Under the pieces are notes generated by a model. That model saw only the letters and a program-made list of their open reading frames with translations, was not told the DNA's origin and did not search any database. From Clostridium homopropionicum DSM 5847 (GTDB taxonomy: Bacteria > Bacillota > Clostridia > Clostridiales > Clostridiaceae): a DNA stretch of 64,000 nt. Location of the stretch: NCBI RefSeq assembly GCF_001263795.1, contig NZ_LHUR01000011.1, forward strand, positions 62,001-126,000, read 5' to 3'. Of this stretch, positions 8,253 through 16,317 are shown one piece after another; the stretch's first letter is position 1, and each line of letters starts with the position of its first letter. The position numbers and the translations under genes were made by a program.

Positions 8253-9371
8253 CTTAGTTTTGTTGATTTGAAATTTATTTTTTAGTTTATTCAATAGATT
8301 TTTGTTTTTATACTCTATATTGTTATTAATATAGAGGTTTTCACTATAAATTATTGTATTATCTTTACTTACAGTTATTTTTCCATATGCATCTCCTTTT
8401 GAGATTTTGTCCGGAATTATTTTAGGTTTAATTATGTTTATATTGTATTTTTCATTGTTTTTCATTGGGATTATTATATCTTTTTTTGCAGCTAATTCTA
8501 TTATATTGTCTTTATTAATTTCAATGCTTTCAACTTTATCATCTTTTGTAGCTACTTTAGTAAAGTTGTAGTTTTTATTTACATGATTATAAATCTTTTC
8601 TGTTTCATTCCATCTATTGCTGCAATTTAAAGTTACAATAATAATGTCATTCTCTCCTTGATGGATTGAGGTTACTAAGCATTTACCTGCATCTCCAGTA
8701 TATCCAGTTTTTACTCCATCTGCTGCTGGAATTTTATATAATATCTTATTTATATTATTATAGCTTCTTGTAAAACCATAATCTTCTGCTTTAACTTCCT
8801 TTGCACTTACTATCTTATTAAATAGGTCATACTCTTTTGCTTTTGCTGTGATTAAGGCTAAATCGTAAGCAGTAGAATAATGATATTGACTGTCAAGTCC
8901 ATGTGGAGATTCAAAATGAGTATTTAGTGCTCCTAATTTATAGGCCTGTTCGTTCATTAACTTGCAGAACTCTTCTACGCTTCCACTAATACCTTCTGCA
9001 ATAGCAATGGCTGCATCATTTCCTGATCTTAACATTAGCCCATATAATAATTCTTTTATTGAAATATTTTCACCTTTTTTATAATCAACCACAGATCCCT
9101 TAATATGTGATGCCTTTTCAGAAATTTCAACTTTTTTATCTAAGTCACCATAGTTAAGGACTACTAATGCTGTCATAATCTTCGTTGTGCTTGCAATAGG
9201 AACAATCATATCCGAATTTTTTTCATACATTATACATTTTGATTTGCTATCCATTGCTATGGCACTTCTAGCGTTTACATAAATTTTCATAGGTTCTGCA
9301 TTAACTTTTACGGAAAAGAAGCCTTGAAATAACATTATTAAAGTTATTAAGTAAATAGGTTTTCTCCTCAT
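8241..9371 (-). CDS. D-alanyl-D-alanine carboxypeptidase, DacF-like (first copy)
   Basis: A 376-residue PBP5/DacF-type serine DD-carboxypeptidase that trims the terminal D-Ala from peptidoglycan stem peptides outside the cell. Residues 1-25 are a signal peptide ending near VNA. Active-site motifs are STTK (in VPIASTTKIMTAL), SGN (LRSGNDAAIAIA) and KTG (GVKTGYTG). A C-terminal beta domain follows. This copy ends in a Lys-rich tail without an obvious amphipathic membrane anchor. A second paralogue lies at 13080-14255. It is monocistronic, with a terminator overlapping its stop codon. Confidence 0.92.
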   Translation of the reverse strand: MRRKPIYLITLIMLFQGFFSVKVNAEPMKIYVNARSAIAMDSKSKCIMYEKNSDMIVPIASTTKIMTALVVLNYGDLDKKVEISEKASHIKGSVVDYKKGENISIKELLYGLMLRSGNDAAIAIAEGISGSVEEFCKLMNEQAYKLGALNTHFESPHGLDSQYHYSTAYDLALITAKAKEYDLFNKIVSAKEVKAEDYGFTRSYNNINKILYKIPAADGVKTGYTGDAGKCLVTSIHQGENDIIIVTLNCSNRWNETEKIYNHVNKNYNFTKVATKDDKVESIEINKDNIIELAAKKDIIIPMKNNEKYNINIIKPKIIPDKISKGDAYGKITVSKDNTIIYSENLYINNNIEYKNKNLLNKLKNKFQINKTKEKS

Positions 9372-9541
9372 ACAGAAACTTTCACCTACCTTTCATATAT
9401 ATTTTTTTCAAAATAATAATTAATACTCAAGAAATCTTTTCCGATTAATAATATCTATTTTTTAGAAAATTCCATATATAATTATAAAAATCTCGATTTA
9501 TGTTAATAATAGTATATTATAAATATTTTGGAGGGAATTTT

Positions 9542-10081
9542 GTGATAATCGCATTTATAGTTATTTTATTGCTCTTGTTTTTTATTCCCCTTCCCTTATA
9601 TCTCAAGTTTTTCTTTAGAGATAATAAACTATCCGTTTTTGTATATAATTTCAAGATATATCCTAGAAGAAGTGTAAAAGAACTAATAGAAGAACCAAAA
9701 GAACATACCTTTTATCCTAAGCTTGTATACATTAATATTCTTCAAAATATATATAATAAATCAGGTTATTTTTTGTATAAGTCTGCACTAAAAATAAATT
9801 TTGATATTACATATGGACTTAATGATGCCTATACCACAGCTATGTCATATGGGCTTTTACAAGCTTTTATAAATAGCGGATACTATTTTTTTAATAAACT
9901 CTTTAGAATTATTTCTTACAAACCAAACATTAAATTAAAATATGATGAATTTTTTCTTGAATTTACAGTTAAAAGTATAATTTATATAAATTTAGCTAAA
10001 ATTATCTATATCACTTTACTAATTTATATATCTTTTAGGAAAGGCGCAAAAGAAAATTTAAATCCCAAGGAGGCTGTTTAA
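9542..10081 (+). CDS. ytfI: DUF2953 membrane protein (YtfI-like)
   Basis: A 179-residue protein with an N-terminal membrane segment (residues 1-20, IIAFIVILLLLFFIPLPLYL) followed by a DUF2953 domain. I start it at GTG 9542-9544 because GGAGGG sits 6 bases upstream; an in-frame ATG at 9500 has no site and adds 14 odd residues. Its stop codon directly abuts the ytfJ ATG, as in Bacillus where ytfI precedes ytfJ. It is probably expressed in the forespore with ytfJ, by analogy. The biochemical role is unknown. Confidence 0.82.
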   Translation: MIIAFIVILLLLFFIPLPLYLKFFFRDNKLSVFVYNFKIYPRRSVKELIEEPKEHTFYPKLVYINILQNIYNKSGYFLYKSALKINFDITYGLNDAYTTAMSYGLLQAFINSGYYFFNKLFRIISYKPNIKLKYDEFFLEFTVKSIIYINLAKIIYITLLIYISFRKGAKENLNPKEAV

Positions 10082-10513
10082 ATGGATTCTCATCCTATTG
10101 AACAATTAATGAAAAGTACTTTAGAAAATCTTAAAGCAATGGTAGATGTAAACACAGTTGTTGGTGAACCAATTAAATCTCATGATGGTACCACAATAAT
10201 ACCTATTTCAAAAGTAACTTTAGGTTTTGCATCTGGTGGAACTGAATTTTTATCAAATAGGTCAAGTAGAGAGGAAGATGATAAATTACCCTTTGGGGGA
10301 GGCTCCAGTTCAGGTGTATCTGTAAAGCCCATAGCCTTCTTGGTGATAAAAGAAGGTAATGTTCGTTTAATACCTGTAGATCAAATGAACATAAATATTT
10401 TTGATAGAATCATTGATCAAATCCCAAGTATACTTAATCTTTTTACAAAGGATTCTTGTAAAGATAAAGAAAAGCCCTGTAAAGAAGAAAAAAGAGAAAT
10501 AGAGGAAGAATAA
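10082..10513 (+). CDS. ytfJ: Sporulation protein GerW/YtfJ
   Basis: A 143-residue GerW/YtfJ family protein. In Bacillus subtilis it is made in the forespore and is needed for normal germination. Family features are the N-terminal HPIEQLMKSTLENLKAMVDV, the VVGEPI segment, the glycine-rich loop (PFGGGSSSGVSVKPIAFLVI) and the acidic/Lys tail. AAGGAGG lies before the ATG, which follows the ytfI stop with no gap. The last codons form part of a palindrome with the convergent scpB gene; both proteins end in REIEEE. Confidence 0.93.
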   Translation: MDSHPIEQLMKSTLENLKAMVDVNTVVGEPIKSHDGTTIIPISKVTLGFASGGTEFLSNRSSREEDDKLPFGGGSSSGVSVKPIAFLVIKEGNVRLIPVDQMNINIFDRIIDQIPSILNLFTKDSCKDKEKPCKEEKREIEEE

Positions 10514-10537
10514 GCACTATTCTTCTTCTATTTCTCT
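10493..10537. terminator. Near-perfect 20-bp inverted repeat spanning both ytfJ and scpB 3' ends
   Basis: Arms 10493-10512 and 10518-10537 match at 19 of 20 positions; the exception is G-U on the plus-strand RNA. The loop is 5 bases. The minus-strand transcript has a U-rich tract right after the stem, so it can terminate scpB inside the ytfJ coding region. The plus side lacks a clear U tract. Confidence 0.75.
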
Positions 10538-11098
10538 GTCTAGAAATTCTTCTAAGGAAGGCATAGCTTCTAAATTTTCTAAGCCAAAATTCTTCAAAAA
10601 TTCTTCTGTTGTAACATACATAATTGGTCTTCCTGGAACCTTTTTTCTGCCTGATTCTTTTATTAAATTTCTTTCTTGTAAGGTTTGAAAAGCCTTATCA
10701 CTTTTTACCCCACGTATTTCATCTACTTGAATTCTTGTTATAGGTTGTCTATATACTATAATTGCTAAAGTTTCTAATGCCGCCTTTGACAAGGATTGTC
10801 TACTATTTGTTTTTAATAATTTATGTATATAATCACTATTTTGAGATTTTGTAGCTAACATATATTCATCATTAGTGTTTATTAATATTATACCTCTTTC
10901 TTCTTCTTCATATTTAATCCTAAGCTCCTTTAAAAGGTCTAGAGTATATTCTTCACTACATTCAATTATAGAAGCAATATTCTTTAAGTTAAGTGCTTCC
11001 CCGCTTACAAATAGCAGTGCTTCAATTATAGAAAAATATCTTAACTTTTTAGATGCAGCTTCTATTTCTAATTGATTTATGTTATTTTCCTTCATCAA
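10517..11098 (-). CDS. scpB: Segregation and condensation protein B
   Basis: A 193-residue ScpB, the winged-helix kleisin-interacting subunit that joins ScpA and SMC in the chromosome-condensing complex. The conserved segments LSKAALETLAIIVYRQPITRIQVDEIRGV and KKVPGRPIMYVTTEEFL are clear. It overlaps the upstream scpA gene by 17 bp, which suggests translational coupling. The C-terminus REIEEE is encoded in the palindrome shared with ytfJ. Confidence 0.95.
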   Translation of the reverse strand: MMKENNINQLEIEAASKKLRYFSIIEALLFVSGEALNLKNIASIIECSEEYTLDLLKELRIKYEEEERGIILINTNDEYMLATKSQNSDYIHKLLKTNSRQSLSKAALETLAIIVYRQPITRIQVDEIRGVKSDKAFQTLQERNLIKESGRKKVPGRPIMYVTTEEFLKNFGLENLEAMPSLEEFLDREIEEE

Positions 11099-11822
11099 TA
11101 TTTACTCCTTCGATATATATTTCTGAGAAGATTTCATCCTGAACAACTGATACAGCTCTCAATCTAATTAATTCTAATAAGGCTAAAAAAGTTACAACCA
11201 TCTCCATTTTGCTTTCACATTCATAAATAATTTTAGAAAAATATAGATTCCTTTCTTTCTTTACTCTTATAGATAATTCATCTATTTTATCTTCCACAGT
11301 GAATTTGTCTACCGGAATTTCTTTATTCAACACATTAAATTTATTTTGTTTACTAATATAATTATTTATTAATTCATTGTATAGATGAAACAACTGTATT
11401 ATTGTTACATCTTTTAGAATATCTTTATTTTGATGTTTATTATCTTCTATTATTTCAGGTTTTTTAGAAAACATGATTCCTACATTTTCTTCTTTTTCCT
11501 TTAAATAGTTAGCAACCATTTTAAATTTTTTATATTCTAATAACTTTGATATTAATTCTTCTCTTAGATCTTCTTCCTCTTCTTCATTACTTTCTTTTGG
11601 TAGAAGCATCTTTGATTTTATTTCTAAAAGAGTAGCTGCTATAAGTATAAATTCAGATGTTACTTCTAAATCTATTTCCTTCATATTTTCTAAGACTTTT
11701 AAATACTGATTTGTAATATCGTATATTTTTATATCATATATATCCATCTGATTTTTTTTGATAAGGTGTAACAATAAATCAAAGGGGCCTTCAAAATTAT
11801 CTATCTTTATATTCAATGACAT
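11082..11822 (-). CDS. scpA: Segregation and condensation protein A (kleisin)
   Basis: A 246-residue kleisin subunit of the SMC-ScpAB condensin. The N-terminus NIKIDNFEGPFDLLLHLIKK is the family hallmark and fixes the start. The middle is charged and Glu-rich (SNEEEEEDLREE), and the C-terminal winged helix (FLALLELIRLRAVSVVQ) binds the SMC head. The start lies 26 bp inside the 3' end of the upstream cca gene, so this long overlap is real. Confidence 0.95.
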   Translation of the reverse strand: MSLNIKIDNFEGPFDLLLHLIKKNQMDIYDIKIYDITNQYLKVLENMKEIDLEVTSEFILIAATLLEIKSKMLLPKESNEEEEEDLREELISKLLEYKKFKMVANYLKEKEENVGIMFSKKPEIIEDNKHQNKDILKDVTIIQLFHLYNELINNYISKQNKFNVLNKEIPVDKFTVEDKIDELSIRVKKERNLYFSKIIYECESKMEMVVTFLALLELIRLRAVSVVQDEIFSEIYIEGVNIDEGK

Positions 11823-12993
11823 TTAAAATCTCTCCTAAGTTATTAGTCAAATAATTCTTTTCATCAATTATTCCTGTATTTAATTTTAGTCTTAATAAGT
11901 AATTAAGTATGCTGCTATACAATCTTAAATTAGATATTCCTAATTCAGAAATGTGCTCTCCTTTAACGTTTAATGCTGTGTTTTTCATTTTTATTATATA
12001 GTTATAAAGCTTATAGAACAATTTTTTATTATAGCTAAGAAGTTTAATCTCATTAATGCTTAATTTGTTTAAATTTATATATAAATCATAATTATCCATG
12101 GATTTTTCTAATTTCCTCTTAGTAACATCAATTAATTTAGAGTAATTTTTAAATGCGGATCTTTGCTCTTTATGTAAAATTGAATTATTACAAAATATTT
12201 CCCTGAAATTTTCATCTATAATACTTACAAATAAGTTAATAAGCCTATCATTTAAAGTTTCATAATTACACATACTGTTCTCTGCTGATAATATTGAATG
12301 TTGAATTTTAAAAATACCATATTCTTCACAAGAAACAATGTTATTTATCCAACACTCTTCTTGACACAATAAAGTAATTTCTCTAATTATTCTATCATTG
12401 CTGATGCTATCTAACGCTTTTTGTGAAATTGCATTTTTTATGCTTTCTTTATCATAAATAGAAAAACCATATCTATTAGCATATTTAAAAGCTCTAAAAA
12501 TTCTTGTTGGATCCTCTAAATAACTTTCACTATGAACAGATTTTATAATCTTATTTTCTATGTGATTTATACCATCAAAGGGATCAATTAATTTTCCCTT
12601 TAATATATCATAGGCAATTGCATTAATAGTAAAGTCTCTTCTATATAAGTCTTCATTTATAGTTGCTGGCGTGATTTCAGGTAATGAACCATTAGTATTG
12701 TATACTTCTTTTCTACAGGTAATTAAATCGATTTTAACATAATTATTAAATAATATAGTGCTGGTTTGAAATTTATCATAGTATATATACTCTTTTACAT
12801 CTCCTAATAAAGGAATTATATCTTTAGGATTTCCTTCAATGCAAATATCTATATCATGACAATCTCTATTAATAAGAATATCCCTTACTACTCCGCCTAC
12901 TAAGAAAACATCAATATTCTTTTTCTTACATTCTTCAGATATGGCATTTATAACCTTTTGTTCATCAAATTTAAATTTTTCAATTAAATTCAT
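11797..12993 (-). CDS. cca: CCA tRNA nucleotidyltransferase / poly(A) polymerase family
   Basis: A 398-residue class II nucleotidyltransferase that builds or repairs the 3' CCA end of tRNA. Motifs in the first 150 residues are VFLVGGVVRDILINR (GGxVRD), HDIDICIEG (DxD metal ligands) and YRRDFTINAIAYD. The motif DPTRIFRAFKYANRYGF follows at about residue 160. The C-terminal half is helical and more divergent. It is the first gene of the cca-scpA-scpB unit. Whether it adds CC, A, or all three bases cannot be told from sequence by eye. Confidence 0.9.
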   Translation of the reverse strand: MNLIEKFKFDEQKVINAISEECKKKNIDVFLVGGVVRDILINRDCHDIDICIEGNPKDIIPLLGDVKEYIYYDKFQTSTILFNNYVKIDLITCRKEVYNTNGSLPEITPATINEDLYRRDFTINAIAYDILKGKLIDPFDGINHIENKIIKSVHSESYLEDPTRIFRAFKYANRYGFSIYDKESIKNAISQKALDSISNDRIIREITLLCQEECWINNIVSCEEYGIFKIQHSILSAENSMCNYETLNDRLINLFVSIIDENFREIFCNNSILHKEQRSAFKNYSKLIDVTKRKLEKSMDNYDLYINLNKLSINEIKLLSYNKKLFYKLYNYIIKMKNTALNVKGEHISELGISNLRLYSSILNYLLRLKLNTGIIDEKNYLTNNLGEILNVIEYKDR

Positions 12994-13041
12994 TATTTAA
13001 CTCCCAATTTGTAGAATTATTTATAATATTATAATATTGTA

Positions 13042-13077
13042 AGCAAAAAGTCTACAGTAAGGATACTGTAGACCTTT
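13042..13077 (-). terminator. Terminator of the second dacF-like gene
   Basis: A perfect 10-bp stem, GTCTACAGTA (13050-13059) with TACTGTAGAC (13064-13073), has a 4-base loop. UUUUU follows on the minus strand. It lies immediately after the carboxypeptidase stop and before the cca start. Confidence 0.88.
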
Positions 13078-13079
13078 TA

Positions 13080-14255
13080 TTAAATAGCATTATCAAATAA
13101 ATTACTTAAATTATTCTTTATATTATAAAATATTGAGTAGGTCCTTACATCCCTATCACTGTAAACATCAACCTTGCCCATAAGTTTGTCATTTACGTAT
13201 ATTTCACAATATCCTATAACTTCGTTCTTTTTAAATTCCTTTCTACTTTCATTTAAGATGCATTTTTTAGTGATCTTATTTTCTTTTCCTCTCTCAAGAA
13301 TAATATTTAAATCATCCTTTGCTTTTACAAAATAGAACTTTGTTCCTTTTTTATTTAAATTAATTTTTTCAACATCACTATTCTTTTCTATAGCTTTTTT
13401 AGCTTCAAACTTTGAAAATCCATAATTCATAAGCATGCTTGCATCTCTATTTCTTACCTTATAAGTTGGTGCACCCATAATTACTGTCAGCATTCTTATA
13501 TTATCTCTAGTGGCAGTAGCTGAAATACAATACTTAGCTTCACTAGTGAAGCCTGTTTTTAAACCATCACAGCCTTTATAAAATCTAACCAATTTATTAT
13601 GATTTACAAGTTCAATTGGTTGTTTTCTTCCCTCAGAAATTGTCTCCATATAAGTCCCTGAATATTTTAGAATCTTATCATGTTTTAGTAATTCCTTAGA
13701 CATTACCGCAATATCATAAGCACTTGTTAAATGACCTTCAGCTGATAAACCGTGACAATTTTTAAAGGTAGTGTCTTTCATACCTAATTCTTCAGCCCTT
13801 TTATTCATTAAATTAACAAAAGCATCTTCACTACCAGAAATGTATTCTGCTAAAGCCACTGCAGCATCATTTCCTGATGCTATGGCAACACCTTTTATTA
13901 GCTCTTCAACAGTTCTAACCTCACCTGTATCTAGAAGCATACTACTACTTCCATTTCCGCCCATCTTCTTTGCGTTCTCACTTACTACTACTTTATCATT
14001 CATTTTAATTTTTCCTGTATCTACTGCTTCCATTGTAAGCAGCATAGTCATAATCTTTGTTACAGATGCTGGCGCAAATTTTTCATGTATATTTTTTTCA
14101 AATATAATTTTACCTGTAGTAGGCTCCATTAGTAATCCTGATTTAGCTTCCACATCCAAACCTAGTTCTTCTCCTTTTACGGATAAGCTATGAAACTGTG
14201 TAAAAAACATTGAACATAAAATAATTAATACTATTGCTTTACTTTTTATTTTCAT
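13080..14255 (-). CDS. dacF: D-alanyl-D-alanine carboxypeptidase, DacF-like (second copy)
   Basis: A 391-residue PBP5-family DD-carboxypeptidase acting on extracytoplasmic peptidoglycan. A signal peptide covers about residues 1-28. Motifs are SVTK (FAPASVTKIMTML), SGN (IASGNDAAVALAEY) and KTG (GLKTGFTS), and a C-terminal domain ends in a possible amphipathic segment (YNIKNNLSNLFDNAI). It lies beside spoIIM and spo0A, the place where clostridia carry dacF. DacF in Bacillus is forespore-expressed and helps set cortex cross-linking; that this copy does the same is inference. Confidence 0.92.
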   Translation of the reverse strand: MKIKSKAIVLIILCSMFFTQFHSLSVKGEELGLDVEAKSGLLMEPTTGKIIFEKNIHEKFAPASVTKIMTMLLTMEAVDTGKIKMNDKVVVSENAKKMGGNGSSSMLLDTGEVRTVEELIKGVAIASGNDAAVALAEYISGSEDAFVNLMNKRAEELGMKDTTFKNCHGLSAEGHLTSAYDIAVMSKELLKHDKILKYSGTYMETISEGRKQPIELVNHNKLVRFYKGCDGLKTGFTSEAKYCISATATRDNIRMLTVIMGAPTYKVRNRDASMLMNYGFSKFEAKKAIEKNSDVEKINLNKKGTKFYFVKAKDDLNIILERGKENKITKKCILNESRKEFKKNEVIGYCEIYVNDKLMGKVDVYSDRDVRTYSIFYNIKNNLSNLFDNAI

Positions 14256-14330
14256 ATGTATCTCCTTTCTTTTCTCTTAATGTAATCTTAGTTTTACCAA
14301 TTTAGATAAGATTATCACATAATTATCTTA

Positions 14331-14372
14331 AAAATAAAAAAACACATCTGTGCATTTTATGCTTTAGATGTG
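14331..14372 (-). terminator. Terminator after the spoIIM-linked small gene
   Basis: CACATCT (14343-14349) pairs with AGATGTG (14366-14372), and an inner GCAT/ATGC pairing sits in the loop. A run of seven U follows on the minus strand. It ends the spoIIM unit. Confidence 0.82.
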
Positions 14373-14384
14373 CTCTAGTATAAT

Positions 14385-14612
14385 TTATAGATCGAAAAAT
14401 TTATACAATAAGTATAAATATCTATTTAAAATCATATCGTTATAGTTTAAAAAATTAAAAACAAAGGTACTATTCTTATTATTAAATTTATAAATTAGTT
14501 CTTTAATTAGAATCTCAATAATTTTAGGAAATATCAATCCAAGGGTTAATATAATGAGATAACACTTAATTAATAAGATTAAAACATTATATTTATCTGA
14601 TTTGTCACTCAT
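14385..14612 (-). CDS. Small membrane protein downstream of spoIIM
   Basis: A 75-residue protein with one strong membrane segment (residues 9-33, VLILLIKCYLIILTLGLIF and on) and an Asn/Tyr-rich tail. It is not recognised as a named family. A good site (AAGGGG, 8 bases before the ATG) and a 12-bp gap from the spoIIM stop argue that it is a real gene in the same transcript. A sporulation role is suggested only by position. Confidence 0.65.
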   Translation of the reverse strand: MSDKSDKYNVLILLIKCYLIILTLGLIFPKIIEILIKELIYKFNNKNSTFVFNFLNYNDMILNRYLYLLYKFFDL

Positions 14613-14624
14613 TATTCTACCCCT

Positions 14625-15245
14625 TTACACTAATATTTTAAGCATATTGGGAGTAAAATAAATTTCAATAATAAATCCTAAAATCATTATAATAACTAAG
14701 AAAGCATAGATACTTGAATAAGATATTATTTGAATTAAATTACCTTCCCTGTTCATTGATTTATTCTTTAATAAAGAAATAGAAAATTCTATTGCAAGAA
14801 CAGAAGAAATTATTATGCAAGGTAAATATATAAGATTTTGAGGAAAAATTGCCAATAAATTTAATAGCACTCCTTTAGTTCCAAATCCGCTAATTATAAT
14901 GCTTGAAGTAAAGCCTATAGTATACCCCTTAATAATATCTACTACTAAAATAAGAGGAGATCCTAGAAGAGTTAATCCTAAAAACCAGATTACTAATATA
15001 ATAGAAAAATTATTTTTTAAAGCATTATATAAAATATATTTCTTATCAATACTTTCTGAATTTAAACTACTAGAACAACTCATTAAAAACTTTACCAATT
15101 CTGTCTTAACTGAAACATCCATATATTTTACAGAATATACGCCAATAACTATCCCAATACACATAAATAACAATGTTATGGCGTATAAAAATAAATTTCT
15201 ATTAAAATGTTCTGTAAACCCTTGCAGTAATTTTATGTTTTTCAT
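14625..15245 (-). CDS. spoIIM: Stage II sporulation protein M
   Basis: A 206-residue SpoIIM, an integral membrane protein that with SpoIID and SpoIIP drives septal peptidoglycan removal and engulfment of the forespore. About five membrane segments are visible: residues 15-36, 74-93, 95-113, 129-155 and 173-196. The family stretch FLGLTLLGSPLILVVDIIKGYTIGFTSS is present. It lies 71 bp downstream of spo0A on the same strand, followed by the small membrane gene. Confidence 0.93.
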   Translation of the reverse strand: MKNIKLLQGFTEHFNRNLFLYAITLLFMCIGIVIGVYSVKYMDVSVKTELVKFLMSCSSSLNSESIDKKYILYNALKNNFSIILVIWFLGLTLLGSPLILVVDIIKGYTIGFTSSIIISGFGTKGVLLNLLAIFPQNLIYLPCIIISSVLAIEFSISLLKNKSMNREGNLIQIISYSSIYAFLVIIMILGFIIEIYFTPNMLKILV

Positions 15246-15316
15246 ATCTCATTCCTCCCCTTGCTTTAATATCATTAATATTTATGTTTGCAAAAGGAGA
15301 TATATGCAAAACGAAA

Positions 15317-16129
15317 TTAACTTACTTTATTTTTTAATCTTAATTTATCAGCAACCATAGCTATGAACTCTGAATTAGTTGGTTTTCCCTTTCCGTTATG
15401 TATTGTATAACCAAATATTTTATTTATTGTTTCAACTTGTCCTCTGCTCCATGCTACTTCAATAGCATGTCTTATAGCTCTTTCTACTCTACTTGCAGTT
15501 GTGTTATATTTTTTTGCAATTGAAGGATATAATTCCTTAGTAACTGCTGATAATAGCTCTACATCATTTACTACCATACTAATAGCTTCTCTTAAATACA
15601 TGTATCCTTTTATGTGTGCTGGTACTCCAATTTCATGAATAATGCTAGTTATTTCAGATTCTAAGTCTACAGGTTCATTTCTTTTAAACTTTATTTCTTC
15701 ATTATCTACAATAGAAACGGTTTTCTTTACTTGATCACTTGAAATTGTATTATTAAACATTTGTCTTATTCTTTTTGTAAATACATCCATGTCAAATGGT
15801 TTTACTACATAGTAATCTGCTCCTAATGTAATTGCCCTTTGAGTTATTTTATCTTGTCCAACTGCAGAAAGCACTATTATTCTAGGCATAGGGTCTAATT
15901 TCATAGTGTTCATTTTTTCAAGAACTCCTAATCCATCAAGATGAGGCATAATTATATCAAGAACTACAAGATCTGGCTTTTTTTCTTGAATTAAACTTAA
16001 AGCTTCTAAACCATCTTTAGCTACCCCTGTAACTACTATATCTCTTTGATTTAATAAATAGTCGTTAAGGATATTACAAAATTCCTTATTATCATCTGCT
16101 ATTAATACACTTATTTTGTTGTTTTCCAT
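15317..16129 (-). CDS. spo0A: Sporulation master response regulator Spo0A
   Basis: A 270-residue response regulator that turns on sporulation when phosphorylated. The receiver domain spans residues 1-125, with acidic pocket D12-D13, phospho-acceptor D58 ([13 protein letters not shown]) and the conserved Lys in YYVVKPFD. The C-terminal DNA-binding domain holds the recognition helix region [22 protein letters not shown]. In clostridia Spo0A is phosphorylated mainly by orphan kinases; none is in this window. The upstream region carries a sigma-H-type promoter and a 0A box, so autoregulation is likely. It follows spoIVB, the order conserved in spore formers. Confidence 0.98.
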   Translation of the reverse strand: MENNKISVLIADDNKEFCNILNDYLLNQRDIVVTGVAKDGLEALSLIQEKKPDLVVLDIIMPHLDGLGVLEKMNTMKLDPMPRIIVLSAVGQDKITQRAITLGADYYVVKPFDMDVFTKRIRQMFNNTISSDQVKKTVSIVDNEEIKFKRNEPVDLESEITSIIHEIGVPAHIKGYMYLREAISMVVNDVELLSAVTKELYPSIAKKYNTTASRVERAIRHAIEVAWSRGQVETINKIFGYTIHNGKGKPTNSEFIAMVADKLRLKNKVS

Positions 16130-16176
16130 TACTTTATCTCTCCTTTAAATTTTATTCCATTTATTAACAATTACTT

Positions 16177-16203
16177 ATTCGACAAAAGGCTAATAATTCC
16201 TTC
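16177..16203 (-). promoter_or_regulatory. Sigma-H-type promoter of spo0A with overlapping 0A box
   Basis: On the minus strand GAAGGAATT (16195-16203) and GTCGAAT (16177-16183) match RNAGGAWWW and RNNGAAT with an 11-base spacer. TTTTGTCGAA (16178-16187) is a full 0A box overlapping the -10. The layout matches the sigma-H promoter and Spo0A autoregulation known for Bacillus and clostridial spo0A. It is about 48-70 bases upstream of the ATG. Confidence 0.85.
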
Positions 16204-16239
16204 TTTATTAGGAATTTTTTCTAAAATAAGGATACATTT

Positions 16240-16271
16240 TTTAAAATAAAAGATAGCTAATGCTATCTTTT
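16240..16271 (-). terminator. Terminator between spoIVB and spo0A
   Basis: A perfect 10-bp stem, AAAAGATAGC (16248-16257) with GCTATCTTTT (16262-16271), has a TAAT loop. U-rich sequence follows on the minus strand. It isolates spo0A transcription from spoIVB. Confidence 0.82.
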
Positions 16272-16317
16272 ATAATTATATATTCTATTTTACTATTTTT
16301 TAGATACAATTACTAGA

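Noticed and set aside
9500-9541. An upstream ATG extension of the DUF2953 protein
   Set aside because: No ribosome binding site precedes it, while GGAGGG precedes the GTG at 9542.
13771-14193. A 140-codon open frame on the plus strand
   Set aside because: It is fully antisense to dacF, which has all catalytic motifs; there is no ribosome binding site and the residue make-up is that of a shadow frame.
14899-15360. A 153-codon open frame on the plus strand
   Set aside because: It covers spoIIM and the end of spo0A in antisense. No start site signal and no recognisable protein.
16195-16216. A second terminator formed by AATTCC and GGAATT in the spo0A leader
   Set aside because: The stem is only 6-7 bp and one arm is the -35 element of the sigma-H promoter, so it is better explained as promoter sequence.
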